Positions 9,219 through 18,861 of a stretch of DNA of 64,000 bases are shown here, piece after piece; within the stretch, counting starts at the first letter, position 1; each line of letters starts with the position of its first letter. The DNA comes from Fischerella muscicola SAG 1427-1 = PCC 73103. Lineage in GTDB: Bacteria; Cyanobacteriota; Cyanobacteriia; Cyanobacteriales; Nostocaceae. The notes below the pieces were generated by a model, which saw nothing but the letters and a program-made list of their open reading frames with translations, had not been told where the DNA came from and searched no databases. Made by a program: the position numbers and the translations under genes. Location: the NCBI RefSeq assembly GCF_000317245.1, contig NZ_AJLJ01000271.1:1-64000 (forward strand), in the 5' to 3' direction.

Positions 9219-10055
9219 TTAAATCCCTGCAAAAATATTTTGATAAACCATCTTTACAGCCATTAGTACTAAGACTAAACTGAAGACAATTCTTAATATC
9301 TGCGTTTTTGCACCGATGAGTACTCTTGCCCCTAAGAAAGCACCGGGTAAGATACCTAACATCACTGGCATAGATAAGCCTGGATCGATGTAACCACGCG
9401 CCAGATATACACCTGCTGATGCGGCGGCGGTGACACCAATCATAAAATTGCTAGTAGTAGTGGAAACTTTAAATGGGATACGCATTACTTGATCCATTGC
9501 CAGCACTTTAAACGCTCCCGAACCAATACCTAATAGTCCAGAAATAACACCAGCAACCAACATAACGGCAAATCCTGCGGGTACATAATGCACTTGATAA
9601 GATATTGTGCCTTCAGGTGTAGGATAACTGCTATTAAGTTGGAGATAATCGGCTAGGCGATCGCTTGTTTCATCTTCTGGATTTTCTAACTTCGGTTGTC
9701 CTGAAAGGTAAGCAGAGTAGAGTAAAACTATTGCCAGAACAAGAGCTAGTGCTTTCACAGAAACAAACGTAGCAATTAAGGCTCCAACAATAGCACCAAT
9801 AGTTGTGGCAACTTCTAAAAACATTCCCAAGCGTAAATTTGTCAAGCCTTTTTTAATATATGTAGAGGCTGCACCAGCACTTGTTGCAATTACAGAAACT
9901 AGTGAAGCTCCCACTGCATAGCGAATATCAACACTAAATACAGAAGTTAATAAGGGAACGATGACAACTCCACCTCCTAATCCTGTCAGCGAACCAACAA
10001 AACCAGCAGTAAAAGATCCCAACCAAACTAATAAGGAAAATTCTAAAACACTCAA
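9219..10055 (-). CDS. TauE/SafE family sulfite or organosulfonate exporter
   Basis: A 278-residue polytopic membrane protein with about eight helices and the two-fold family pattern: GFVGSLTGLGGGVVIVPLL near the N-terminus and GVISGLLGIGSGAFKVL in the second half. The family exports sulfite, sulfoacetate and related anions, but individual substrates vary. It starts at a TTG (10055), supported by AAGAGG about 8 bases upstream on the coding strand. It sits between the CadD-like transporter and its likely partner, the DUF1634 protein. Confidence 0.88.
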   Translation of the reverse strand: MSVLEFSLLVWLGSFTAGFVGSLTGLGGGVVIVPLLTSVFSVDIRYAVGASLVSVIATSAGAASTYIKKGLTNLRLGMFLEVATTIGAIVGALIATFVSVKALALVLAIVLLYSAYLSGQPKLENPEDETSDRLADYLQLNSSYPTPEGTISYQVHYVPAGFAVMLVAGVISGLLGIGSGAFKVLAMDQVMRIPFKVSTTTSNFMIGVTAAASAGVYLARGYIDPGLSMPVMLGILPGAFLGARVLIGAKTQILRIVFSLVLVLMAVKMVYQNIFAGI

Positions 10056-10101
10056 ATTCTATAACCTCTTGATGTAAACTCACAGTTTAAGACTCATAAA
10101 T

Positions 10102-10728
10102 TCACATATGCAACAGAGTCAGAGTCCCACTTTTGAATACGATGAAAGCACCTAATCCTATTAATACAAAAGGCATGAAATTATTGCCATAACGAGTTAG
10201 CACATCTGCGATCGCTTGTTGATGTGTGAGTATATATGCTATGTAACACAACAATCCCACCAGTGTAAAAAAAACACCTAGAATTATTAACAAACTCTCC
10301 CAAGTACTACTAGCAAATAAAGGTACATAAATGCTAATGTTGTCTGAACCATTAGCAACAGTAATGGCAGCTACACTATAGGTTTGAATATTAATAAACT
10401 TGGTTAACAGAGATTGCTGCTGTATCTTTTCTATTTCACTCTCTTGTGAATCATCATCTTGATCAAAGAAGCACTTGATTCCAATGGCGATAGGTAATAA
10501 ACCACACAACCCAACCCAAGGTTGGGGTAAGAAATAACCACCAAAAAAACCAGGTAAACTTGCAATAATCAAAACCGAAAAACCCAAGTATTGTCCAGCA
10601 ATGATATGCCAATGGCGGAATGTTGTATTTACCTGTGAGAAAAACAGTGTTAGCAAGACGATATCATCTATATTAGTCGCACTAAACGCAGCTACACCTG
10701 TAGAAATTGCACTAATAAAACCAATCAT
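10102..10728 (-). CDS. CadD-like cadmium resistance transporter
   Basis: 208 residues with about six membrane helices. The N-terminal ISTGVAAFSATNIDDIVLL, a following short charged loop, and the second-half GSDNISIYVPLF motif define the cadmium resistance transporter (CadD/LysE-like) family. The two Asn-Asp motifs (NIDD, GSDN) are probable ion-coordinating sites. A metal substrate is inferred from the family only; no ArsR/CmtR-type regulator is adjacent. Same strand as its neighbours, 46 bp before the TauE gene. Confidence 0.8.
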   Translation of the reverse strand: MIGFISAISTGVAAFSATNIDDIVLLTLFFSQVNTTFRHWHIIAGQYLGFSVLIIASLPGFFGGYFLPQPWVGLCGLLPIAIGIKCFFDQDDDSQESEIEKIQQQSLLTKFINIQTYSVAAITVANGSDNISIYVPLFASSTWESLLIILGVFFTLVGLLCYIAYILTHQQAIADVLTRYGNNFMPFVLIGLGAFIVFKSGTLTLLHM

Positions 10729-10832
10729 AAAAATTTTGGTTAATTGTTAGTAGTTAGTATTTAGTAATTAGTGATTGATGATTTTCCTCACACTCTTCCC
10801 TTATTTGTGCATCTATTCTGTATTTCTTGTAA

Positions 10833-12290
10833 TCAAAGATTTTCTATATCGCTAAAGCGAGCGTGGATTTCTTCGACTCTCTGGCGCATCACAACTACCA
10901 TTTTTGGAGAATGCAGGCGTTTAATAATAAACCAACCACAAGTGACACCGATATATAACAAAAACAAGTAAGGAAAGATATTGTAGGGTGCTTCTGGTAC
11001 AGGGAACATTGTACTGCCAGGAATACCGACGCTACCCAAAACTGGAATCATCATAAAGGCGATCGCGATCGCACTCAACAACACATCTGGCAGACGTAGT
11101 TTTTTGATTTTATAGAGATATACAGGAGCTGCGATCGAAATCAGCACGTATACAGTTAAGAATCCATAGCTACAGATTGCCCCCAAATAACCCATACTTG
11201 CAAACAAAGGAATGTGAAACACTGACATGATTGCAGGTACAAGGAAAATAATTAGTGAACACATCGTCACTGCTACATGAGGTGTTTTGTTTGACGAATG
11301 AGTTGCACCCAGCTTAGAGTGAAATAATCCATGCCTTGCCATCAAAAAGAATACCCTTGCTGCGGGGTTAATACTACCTAATACACAGGCAAAAAAGCTA
11401 AACAGTGCTCCCAAAGCAACTAACTCACCTAAAAAGCCGACTCCTGCTTGTTGAGATAAAAAACCTAGAGGTGCTTCTGTTTTGGTAATCGATATTCCAG
11501 CATCGCTAAAACCGAGCATTTCCACATAGGTTGTACCAATGAAGAATAAACCCGCTAAAATCGTGCTGCTCATCAAGGCTTTAGGAATAGTTTTCAAGGG
11601 GTTTTTGGCTTCGTCACCTAAAGAAGTCGCACTTTCAAACCCAGAAAAGCTAAACATTACCAAAACTAAACCTGTTGCCACACTACCAGGAGTAACGCCT
11701 TGCAAAGTTAACTGTGATATGTCTAATGCAAAACCATGATGCGCCCAGATAATCATGCACAATAAGGCGATTAAAAATAGCGAGGCTCCCTCTATCCACA
11801 GTAAGGCGATCGCACTCAGTTGGATATCTTTGTATGCTGCATACCAAGAAATACCAGCACCAATTGCTAACAATGTAATGCTTGAGGGATGAATACCCAA
11901 ATGACCAATCAAAGTACCACTAAAATTGGCAAAACCGCACAGTACTGACATTGCAGTAAATAGATAAGCCAGCACCAAACTCCAACCGCAAATAACACCT
12001 GCTGTTGCTCCAAGTCCTTTGACAATGTAAGCATATAGCGATCCTGGAGAAGCAGAGCGACTGGCAAATTGGTTGATATTAATGCTGACAAATACTAATC
12101 CAACCAAGCCAATCAAGAAACTTAACCAAGTCCCATTGCCGGCAAGAGCAACAATAAGACCGATATTTGATGCAGGTATGGTAGTCGGTGCGATCACGGC
12201 AAAGGATTGTGCAACAACTTCCCAAAAAGATAAACATTCTGGCTTTAAACCGTGAGTACTAGATAAATGCGGTTCCACTTTTTTGTTCAT
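10833..12290 (-). CDS. APC superfamily amino acid permease
   Basis: 485 residues with about twelve membrane helices and the APC consensus: unwound helix 1 around VIAPTTIPASNIG and helix 6 around MFSFSGFESATSLGDEAKNPLKTIPKA, the typical FxGFExxxxxxEExxxPxxxIP region. It imports or exchanges an amino acid or related amine; the substrate is not predictable. It is first in a minus-strand run of four membrane-protein genes, with a 685-bp AT-rich region upstream where the promoter must lie. Confidence 0.88.
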   Translation of the reverse strand: MNKKVEPHLSSTHGLKPECLSFWEVVAQSFAVIAPTTIPASNIGLIVALAGNGTWLSFLIGLVGLVFVSININQFASRSASPGSLYAYIVKGLGATAGVICGWSLVLAYLFTAMSVLCGFANFSGTLIGHLGIHPSSITLLAIGAGISWYAAYKDIQLSAIALLWIEGASLFLIALLCMIIWAHHGFALDISQLTLQGVTPGSVATGLVLVMFSFSGFESATSLGDEAKNPLKTIPKALMSSTILAGLFFIGTTYVEMLGFSDAGISITKTEAPLGFLSQQAGVGFLGELVALGALFSFFACVLGSINPAARVFFLMARHGLFHSKLGATHSSNKTPHVAVTMCSLIIFLVPAIMSVFHIPLFASMGYLGAICSYGFLTVYVLISIAAPVYLYKIKKLRLPDVLLSAIAIAFMMIPVLGSVGIPGSTMFPVPEAPYNIFPYLFLLYIGVTCGWFIIKRLHSPKMVVVMRQRVEEIHARFSDIENL

Positions 12291-12975
12291 TATGCAAGTT
12301 TCATTATTGGGCAGAGCGCATATACCTGATTAAGCACCAGGAAATTTTGTATTCATTGCTATTCCACAATGAATGTTTAAATTAATTCCTATCTTTATAT
12401 TTTCAACTTATAAAGAGGAATTAATATTAATTGGGTAGCTTTCTATCTACCCATCTTTTCAATTAGATGTGCAAATTGCTAATTTATTTTCACAATAAAA
12501 TTAATAGTATTGTAAGTATCTTCCATAATCAAGAGTCAATTCCAGCTTTTTGTTTATGTTTTCTTAATAAAGACCAATTATCACTAAACACATCGATTTT
12601 GTTCAGATTCATATACGTTAATTTTGTCAGCAAAAATATATTTTTTGTTGTTTTTCGGTTAAATATTATACCCTCAAATTTTGAGCGTAATAGTCAAGTT
12701 TTTGTTGTTTAAATATTGAGGTAAACCAAATGATTTCAAAGATTAGGAACACATGCTCTCATAAGAAATTAATAACTTAAGTACAAGTATGTCTAATGCA
12801 TAAAAAATAACTCTTAAAGCTACCTTGTCAAATATAATGTTAGATTGTAAACTAAGTGCTTGTATAAAAATAAAAAATTCGTTTTTTGTTTGCAATAAAT
12901 AATTGGCATTACTCATAGTTGACAAACTTGTTGAGACAGTAATAATCTGAATTAATTTTATAAAGGTCAAATCAA
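12291..12975. other. AT-rich intergenic region, no gene seen
   Basis: 685 bp, strongly AT-rich, between the divergent APC permease gene and the secreted protein gene. Several short frames exist, but none has a ribosome site or protein-like composition. The ribosome site of the plus-strand gene (AAAGG near 12962) lies at the right end. Confidence 0.5.
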
Positions 12976-13638
12976 ATGAAAGTAATAAAAGTAGCAAAAT
13001 TAATTTTGGTATTTATAGTTTTATTAGCAAATCTTGTCTTCGCACCAGCTTGTTTAGCTGATGCTCCAAAAATTAGTAAAAATCCTGACTACATTGCACT
13101 TAAAAAAGAACTGAATCAGCTACAGAAAGCAAAAGAAAAGCAATCAGAAATTGAAGGTTTAACAACAGAACAAATTAAACAAAAAATTAATGAATTAGAG
13201 TTTCAAAAATATGCTTTAGAGTCGGGTATAACCTGGGGTCAATGCCGCAATGAAACAGGTAGAACCCTAGCTGTCTATGGTTCAGAGCCAAATTTAGATG
13301 AAGATGAGTATTCATCTAATGCAGTGCTGTACTTTTTAGCCAATAATCAGACCACTCAAGATAACTGGGACTGCAAAGGTGTCTATTTACCCAGTGATAT
13401 CAATGCTGTAGCGATTAGTCCAGATGGTCAAAATCAAGAATTAAGGGGTGGTACAGTTGTAAAAGTTCCCAACGGTACAAAAGTTGTTTTGAAAAGTAAT
13501 TCTGATACCGGGGCCGTAGAATTTAGTACTACTGGAGTAAAAATACTAAAACCAGGTGAACTCAAGTGGTATGTTCCCAATGTCTCCCAAGCAGTTGTTG
13601 ATACTCGCGTTACCAATGCACCCGTGAAGGAGGGGTGA
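12976..13638 (+). CDS. Secreted protein of unknown function
   Basis: 220 residues. A classical Sec signal peptide spans residues 1-29 (KVAKLILVFIVLLANLVFAPACLA, likely cut after ALA-type residues near 29). A short charged helix with coiled-coil potential follows (about 42-75), then a beta-rich globular part with two Cys (WGQCRNETG, NWDCKGV) that could form a disulfide. I do not recognise the family. The ribosome site AAAGG sits upstream of the ATG. It converges with the PAP2 gene. Confidence 0.7.
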   Translation: MKVIKVAKLILVFIVLLANLVFAPACLADAPKISKNPDYIALKKELNQLQKAKEKQSEIEGLTTEQIKQKINELEFQKYALESGITWGQCRNETGRTLAVYGSEPNLDEDEYSSNAVLYFLANNQTTQDNWDCKGVYLPSDINAVAISPDGQNQELRGGTVVKVPNGTKVVLKSNSDTGAVEFSTTGVKILKPGELKWYVPNVSQAVVDTRVTNAPVKEG

Positions 13639-13678
13639 CGGTGAGAATTCCTACACCGTTACACCCTTACACCCTTGA

Positions 13679-14467
13679 CTATTGACTATTAAGTGTTGAT
13701 TCTTCTTGGGGAAGCAGTGTTGTCTCAGTCTCTGGCTGTTCACTAACAATATTTGCTGACTGCGAATAAGGTTTAACAATAAAACTTACACCAATTGCCC
13801 AAGCGATCGCTACCATCCAACCTGCAAGAATATCACTCGGAAAATGAACGCCTAGATAAAGGCGTGTCCAGCCTATAGTCAATAGATACAAGCTACCTAA
13901 AATTAGCGTCAACCAGCACCAAATACTACCCCAGGTCAAAACGACCAAAATAGCAACAAATGTCATACTTGTCATTGCATGACCACTGGGAAATGAATAG
14001 TCAAACTCTGGTGCGACTGAGTCCCACAGATGGGGACGTACTCTGTGCCAAAATTCCTTAGCTGTACGGTTGATGGTAGCGCTACCGATAGCGGCGATCA
14101 GTAAATAACTGAGCGATCGCCAACGACGTTGCACTAATAAAATTAGAGTCACGACGCTTAAAATCGGTAATACAGTTCTAAATGAACCGAATCTAGTCAA
14201 AATAGCTGCAATTGCGTCTAACTGTGGTTGTGCTACGGAGTGAATTGCCACTAGAATTGGTAAATCCCAGGGAAACCCACCTTCATTTTGTCGCACCTCC
14301 AACGCCAGCAGTCCAAATACTTGCAGTGGTAAGTATATTCCTAGCAATAGCAATAACAGAGAACGCCAATGAGTTATTAACAGTTGTTGCAAAAACCCTA
14401 TAGGTGTCTTTTGCTGTGATTTTTCTGTGATTTGATTTTGATTTTTTGCTTTTTCTAGCTTTGACAT
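13679..14467 (-). CDS. PAP2 family phosphatase
   Basis: 262 residues with about six membrane helices and a complete acid-phosphatase signature: K137 and R144-P145 (KEFWHRVRP), PSGH at 160-163 (H163) and R202...H208...D212 (RLYLGVHFPSD). It dephosphorylates a lipid phosphate or undecaprenyl diphosphate at the membrane; which one is not clear. The N-terminal 20 residues are Lys/Gln-rich and cytoplasmic. Monocistronic by spacing. Confidence 0.88.
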   Translation of the reverse strand: MSKLEKAKNQNQITEKSQQKTPIGFLQQLLITHWRSLLLLLLGIYLPLQVFGLLALEVRQNEGGFPWDLPILVAIHSVAQPQLDAIAAILTRFGSFRTVLPILSVVTLILLVQRRWRSLSYLLIAAIGSATINRTAKEFWHRVRPHLWDSVAPEFDYSFPSGHAMTSMTFVAILVVLTWGSIWCWLTLILGSLYLLTIGWTRLYLGVHFPSDILAGWMVAIAWAIGVSFIVKPYSQSANIVSEQPETETTLLPQEESTLNSQ

Positions 14468-14674
14468 ATTAAATATAGTATCGTGCTGAATGTTAATTTA
14501 TGTTTTTCAAGTTCCGCCTAATAGCGTCTCAAAAACCACTTCAATTTATTATTTACTCTATATTTAATGATATTCAGTTTAAAATTTAAAAATGAGTCAA
14601 TGATCAATTATTACTTATTATCCTTATCTTTCCACACTCTCTGCCTAAAGTTTTAATTTTTAATTTTTAATTGT

Positions 14675-15118
14675 TTACTCCCCAGAAGTCTCAGATTTAT
14701 TAACCAAATTTTTCTCTCGTTTGAGATTTTCTTCAAGGGCTTGAATTTGTTCTCGACGTGCCTCTAATTCCAAAGTACGACGTGCTAAATCTTGGTTTTG
14801 CAAAGTCAAGCTTTGTCGCCACTGTTCCGCTCTTTCTGCTTCTTGACGCAAAAAATCTGGAGTAATACCTGTAGTCAGGTAAGTACCTATCAAATCCATT
14901 ACCCAGTTAGTAGCTTCTTCTATTCTTTCTATATCACCTGTCGGGGAAAGCTCGACTAAAACAAGCAATTTTTCTGTTATAATTTTGCCTTTTCCTAAGA
15001 GAATAAAAGCTTCTTCAGGGATTTTTACCCATATGTTATTAGCTTCTTGACGTGCTAATAAATGTAGCTGGAGTTGGTCTAAAAATTCGTTTCTGTGTAC
15101 TTGGGCTAGATATAGCAT
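14675..15118 (-). CDS. Conserved-looking cyanobacterial protein with C-terminal coiled coil
   Basis: 147 residues from the ATG at 15118 (MLYLAQVHRNEF). The open frame runs nine codons further up to 15145 through a hydrophobic, unlikely extension. An N-terminal alpha/beta part (about 1-85) is followed by a long charged helix (about 95-147, with QEAERAEQWRQS and LEARREQIQALEE) predicted to coil. I do not recognise a catalytic motif. It lies about 70 bp downstream of valS on the same strand, separated by an AT-rich repeat, and could be co-transcribed. Confidence 0.65.
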   Translation of the reverse strand: MLYLAQVHRNEFLDQLQLHLLARQEANNIWVKIPEEAFILLGKGKIITEKLLVLVELSPTGDIERIEEATNWVMDLIGTYLTTGITPDFLRQEAERAEQWRQSLTLQNQDLARRTLELEARREQIQALEENLKREKNLVNKSETSGE

Positions 15119-15215
15119 AAATTTAGAAAAAAATATGAATAACAAATAATGAATAATGAATGATGAATGATCAGAGATTGCATAATTTCTAATTCATCAT
15201 TCATCATTCTTATAT

Positions 15216-18200
15216 TTATGCTAGCTGACGCAAGCGATCGCGCAAGATTTCAGCTTGTTTTTGAGCTTCTGCTAAAGTGTCTCGTGTTTCCTGTACGACA
15301 TTTGCTGGAGCTTGTTCAACAAATTTAGGATTACTTAACCTAGCAGTCAGGGATTTAATATCCGCTTCTAGTTTGCTAAGGCGTTTTTGCAGTTTGGCGG
15401 TATAGGCTTGAATGTCTACGACACCTGCGAGAGGGAGTAAGACTTGTACTGTACCAACTACACCTGCGATCGCTTGTTCTTTTGATTGTGGCAGTTGTGG
15501 TTGTTCTGATTGTGGTAGGTTTTTTTGATCAGATGATTGGAACTGTTGCCAGAATATTTGTCTAGCCTCAGCAGATAGTAAATACCGGGTGAAAAACCAC
15601 GCAGCGTAACCAAAACCGACAAGTTCAAAGAAATTTCCCAGCAACGCAATATCATCAATCGCATCGGCGATCGCTAAACCAATTCGGAAAAAGTAAATTG
15701 CTGCGATCACTAAGGCGATAGTCTTCCAAGCAATCCGGGGTTTTTCTCCCTGTTGTTTATTCTCGCTAACAGCGATAGTTAAATTCTCTACCTTCGCCAA
15801 ATCTTTAATATAAGATTGTCCGGTAGTCAGAATTTCCCTTTCTTCGGGGCTATCGCTTTGTAAATTGACATTAACTTTCACCCCTGGTTTCACATCCGCT
15901 TCGGCGCGTAAGTTGCGAATAGTGCGGATTGTACCAATCAAAAGTTCAAACTGTTCTTCTAGCCCAGCATCTATTAAATTGGTCTGTGCTTCTGGATACC
16001 GTTGTAAAGATAAACTTTGTTGAGTATCTTCACCTTGTTGGGTGAGAGTGTGCCAAATTTCCTCAGTAATGTGAGGCATAAAAGGATTAAGTAGCTTCAA
16101 AATCCCTTCCAGCACATAAGCTAAAGTTTGTTGTGCAGCCCGTCGTGAAGCTGGATCAGCATTCTTTTGCAAGCGAGACTTGACTAGTTCAATATACCAG
16201 TCACAAAAATCACCCCAAATGAAATCATACAAACCCTTAGCAGCTTCACCCAAACCGTAATTATCCATATAGTTACGTGTTTGCTGGACAACACCGTAAT
16301 AACGTGAAAGAATCCAGCGATCGCTCAACTCTGTAGCCGTTGGTTCTCCTAATTGCTGTGGCGTCTGTCCATCCAAATTCATCATCACAAACCGCGCCGC
16401 ATTCCACAGCTTATTGGCAAAGTTGCGAGACCCTTCCACAGAAGGCGACTCGTCGGTTTTACGGTTGTAGTCCAAGCGGATATCTTGACCCGCCCCTGCT
16501 ACTTCCTTAATCATCGTGTAGCGCAGGGCATCCGTACCATACTTTTCAATCAAAATCAACGGATCAATACCATTACCTGCGGTTTTGGACATTTTCTTGC
16601 CATTTTCATCCAACACCAAACCGTGGATGTAAACATCTTTAAACGGCATTTGTCCCGTAAAATGTCCCGCCATCATCGTCATTCTTGCAACCCAGAAAAA
16701 GATGATGTCAAAACCAGTAACCAAAGTACTATTCGGGTAAAAAGCCGTTAAATCTGGTGTTTGTTCCGGCCAGCCCAAAGTAGAAAACGGCCACAACCCA
16801 GAAGAAAACCAAGTATCCAACACATCAGGATCACGTTCTATCTTGACATTTTCGCCAAATTTTGAAACTAGCTTTTCCCGTGCTTCTGCTTCACTTCGCG
16901 CCACAACAAACGGCGTGTTATCGGTAATCTCATCACCCGTTTCACTAACAGCGTACCAAGCTGGGATTTGGTGTCCCCACCATAATTGCCGAGAAATACA
17001 CCAATCCTTCAACTTCACTAACCAATCACGATAGACCTTATGCCAGCGTTGAGGCACAAACCGGGGCGAGTTTTTCTCATCAAGAAATTCTAGCGATCGG
17101 TCTGCCATCGGGCGGATGCTGACAAACCACTGGGTTGAAAGCAACGGTTCCACCGGAACTTTACCACGCTCACTATAAGGAACCGTATGCTTATAATCCT
17201 CCACCTTCACTAGAACACCGTCTGCTTCTAAACGAGCAACAACATTCTTTCTGGCAACAAAGCGGTCTTGTCCTTGAAACTCGCCAGCATTCTCATTGAG
17301 AGAGCCGTCCTTATTCATAATATTGATAAACGGCAGATTGTGACGCTTGCCCATTTCAAAATCATTCAGATCATGAGCAGGAGTCACCTTCACACAACCA
17401 GTTCCAAAACTGGGATCAACCAACTCATCGCCAATAATCGGAATTTCCCGATTCATAATAGGCAATGTGAGAGTCTTGCCAATCAAATGCTGATAACGTT
17501 GATCATTGGGATTTACCGCCACCGCTGTATCACCCAACATAGTTTCTGGTCGAGTCGTCGCCACCTCTACATAACCAGAACCATCAGTCAACGGATAACG
17601 GAAGTGCCAAAGATGACCATCAACTTCTTTAGCATCCACTTCCAAATCAGAAACAGCTGATTGTGACTCTGGACACCAGTTCACTAAATACTTTCCACGA
17701 TAAATCAGCCCTTCTTCGTAAAGACGGTTAAAAGCTTCCAAAACAGCTTTGGTTAAACCTGCATCTAGGGTAAAACGTTCCCGCGACCAATCCACCGACA
17801 CACCCAAACGTCGCAGTTGATTAACAATTGTTCCCCCAGATTCTGCTTTCCATTGCCAAGCCCGTTCGAGAAACTTCTCGCGTCCTAATTCATCGCGACT
17901 TTTACCCTCTGACTTGAGTTGCTTTTCCAGCGTTGTATGGACAGCGATGCTGGCGTGGTCAGTTCCGGGTAAATAAAGAGCATTATCTCCCTTCATGCGG
18001 TGATAGCGCACAAGGGTATCAATTAAGCTGTTGTCAAAAGCGTGACCCATGTGCAAGCTGCCAGTGACATTAGGTGGTGGGATAACTATGCAGTAAGGTT
18101 CACCACCGGCTTGGGGGTCAGCTTTATAGGTTTGATTTTCTTCCCAAAATTTTTGCCACTTGGCTTCAGTGGTAAAGGGATCGTATCGATCAGGGAGATT

Positions 18201-18218
18201 AGTAATTGTTGCGGTCAT
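15216..18218 (-). CDS. valS: Valyl-tRNA synthetase with CAAD membrane-anchor insert
   Basis: A 1000-residue class I synthetase that charges tRNA-Val. The HIGH motif is HMGH (56-59) and the KMSKS motif is KMSKT (542-546); the editing domain lies between them, with TTRPET at about 221-226 and [12 protein letters not shown] at about 272-283. The C-terminal coiled coil (about 935-1000) is typical. Inserted just before it, at about 818-896 (DNA 15531-15767), is a segment with two hydrophobic helices ([14 protein letters not shown] and [16 protein letters not shown]). This is the CAAD domain known in cyanobacterial aminoacyl-tRNA synthetases, which anchors the enzyme to membranes, reportedly thylakoids. 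It is about 100 residues longer than a usual bacterial ValRS because of this insert and a Gln/Pro linker. Confidence 0.95.
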   Translation of the reverse strand: MTATITNLPDRYDPFTTEAKWQKFWEENQTYKADPQAGGEPYCIVIPPPNVTGSLHMGHAFDNSLIDTLVRYHRMKGDNALYLPGTDHASIAVHTTLEKQLKSEGKSRDELGREKFLERAWQWKAESGGTIVNQLRRLGVSVDWSRERFTLDAGLTKAVLEAFNRLYEEGLIYRGKYLVNWCPESQSAVSDLEVDAKEVDGHLWHFRYPLTDGSGYVEVATTRPETMLGDTAVAVNPNDQRYQHLIGKTLTLPIMNREIPIIGDELVDPSFGTGCVKVTPAHDLNDFEMGKRHNLPFINIMNKDGSLNENAGEFQGQDRFVARKNVVARLEADGVLVKVEDYKHTVPYSERGKVPVEPLLSTQWFVSIRPMADRSLEFLDEKNSPRFVPQRWHKVYRDWLVKLKDWCISRQLWWGHQIPAWYAVSETGDEITDNTPFVVARSEAEAREKLVSKFGENVKIERDPDVLDTWFSSGLWPFSTLGWPEQTPDLTAFYPNSTLVTGFDIIFFWVARMTMMAGHFTGQMPFKDVYIHGLVLDENGKKMSKTAGNGIDPLILIEKYGTDALRYTMIKEVAGAGQDIRLDYNRKTDESPSVEGSRNFANKLWNAARFVMMNLDGQTPQQLGEPTATELSDRWILSRYYGVVQQTRNYMDNYGLGEAAKGLYDFIWGDFCDWYIELVKSRLQKNADPASRRAAQQTLAYVLEGILKLLNPFMPHITEEIWHTLTQQGEDTQQSLSLQRYPEAQTNLIDAGLEEQFELLIGTIRTIRNLRAEADVKPGVKVNVNLQSDSPEEREILTTGQSYIKDLAKVENLTIAVSENKQQGEKPRIAWKTIALVIAAIYFFRIGLAIADAIDDIALLGNFFELVGFGYAAWFFTRYLLSAEARQIFWQQFQSSDQKNLPQSEQPQLPQSKEQAIAGVVGTVQVLLPLAGVVDIQAYTAKLQKRLSKLEADIKSLTARLSNPKFVEQAPANVVQETRDTLAEAQKQAEILRDRLRQLA

Positions 18219-18338
18219 GCTGGGAAAACTGAGTGCGGAAGGACTTTTATAAATTTTGCCACAGGGTTGGAGGGTGTTTTATGGAAATGAACCGCTCCAG
18301 GTGCAGAGGGCGCAGAGAAAAGAGAGTTAGGAGAGGAG

Positions 18339-18707
18339 ATGAGTTGGCTGACGGGAATGGTAATTGGTGCAGCAATTGAGGTACATCGGTTATTGGAATC
18401 GGGGTTTTTGGAGTCGGTGTATCACCAAGCTTTAAGGTTTGAGTTTCAGATGTGGGGGATACCTCACAAGTTTAAGCACCCTGTTGCTGTCAAGTATAAA
18501 AATCATCAAGTTGGTGAGGGCGAATTAGATTTTTTGGTTGGCGACTACCTCATCGTTGAACTGAAAGCTGTGGAAAGGTTAGCCCCCATTCATGAAGCAC
18601 AAGTCATGTCTTACTTAAAAATGACTAAAAACCCTCTCGGTCTTCTCATCAACTTTAACGTCCCTCTTCTGAAAGAAGGTATAAAACGCATGATCTTCTC
18701 TCCATAA
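18339..18707 (+). CDS. GxxExxY family protein (PD-(D/E)XK nuclease fold)
   Basis: 122 residues. It carries the family signature GFLESVY (G22, E25, Y28) and the nuclease-type core ELDFLVGDYLIVELKAVE, where D64 and E74-x-K76 match a PD-(D/E)XK active site. Proteins of this family are short stand-alone nucleases of unknown role, common in cyanobacteria. The start is well fixed: AGGAGAGGAG lies directly upstream of the ATG. It stands alone, diverging from valS; the surrounding GC-rich repeats are typical of a mobile or accessory insert. Confidence 0.8.
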   Translation: MSWLTGMVIGAAIEVHRLLESGFLESVYHQALRFEFQMWGIPHKFKHPVAVKYKNHQVGEGELDFLVGDYLIVELKAVERLAPIHEAQVMSYLKMTKNPLGLLINFNVPLLKEGIKRMIFSP

Positions 18708-18713
18708 CTCTCT

Positions 18714-18790
18714 TGGCGTTCTACCTTACGGTAGACACGTAGTGGCTTCCGCAAGTAGCCGCTTGCGCGTCTAAGGCATCTTGGCGGTTC
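18714..18790. repeat. GC-rich palindromic dispersed repeat
   Basis: Contains TACCTTACGGTA and GGCTTCCGCAAGTAGCCGCTTGCGCGTC, short nested palindromes. Related sequence is seen at about 1480-1520, 6740-6825, 45880-45930 and 47455-47505. Non-coding. Confidence 0.55.
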
Positions 18791-18861
18791 ATTATATCTA
18801 AAATTTTAGATGGGTAATGCGATCGCATACTTCTTTTTATAATTTTAATATTGCAAATAAT

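Noticed and set aside
10771-10800. CCTCACAC sequence similar to the conserved core of the cyanobacterial small RNA Yfr1
   Set aside because: Only a partial match, no flanking stem-loops, and not between the genes where Yfr1 is usually found.
12467-12712. 81-codon frame in the AT-rich gap
   Set aside because: Phe/Asn/Ile-rich as expected of random AT-rich DNA; no ribosome site.
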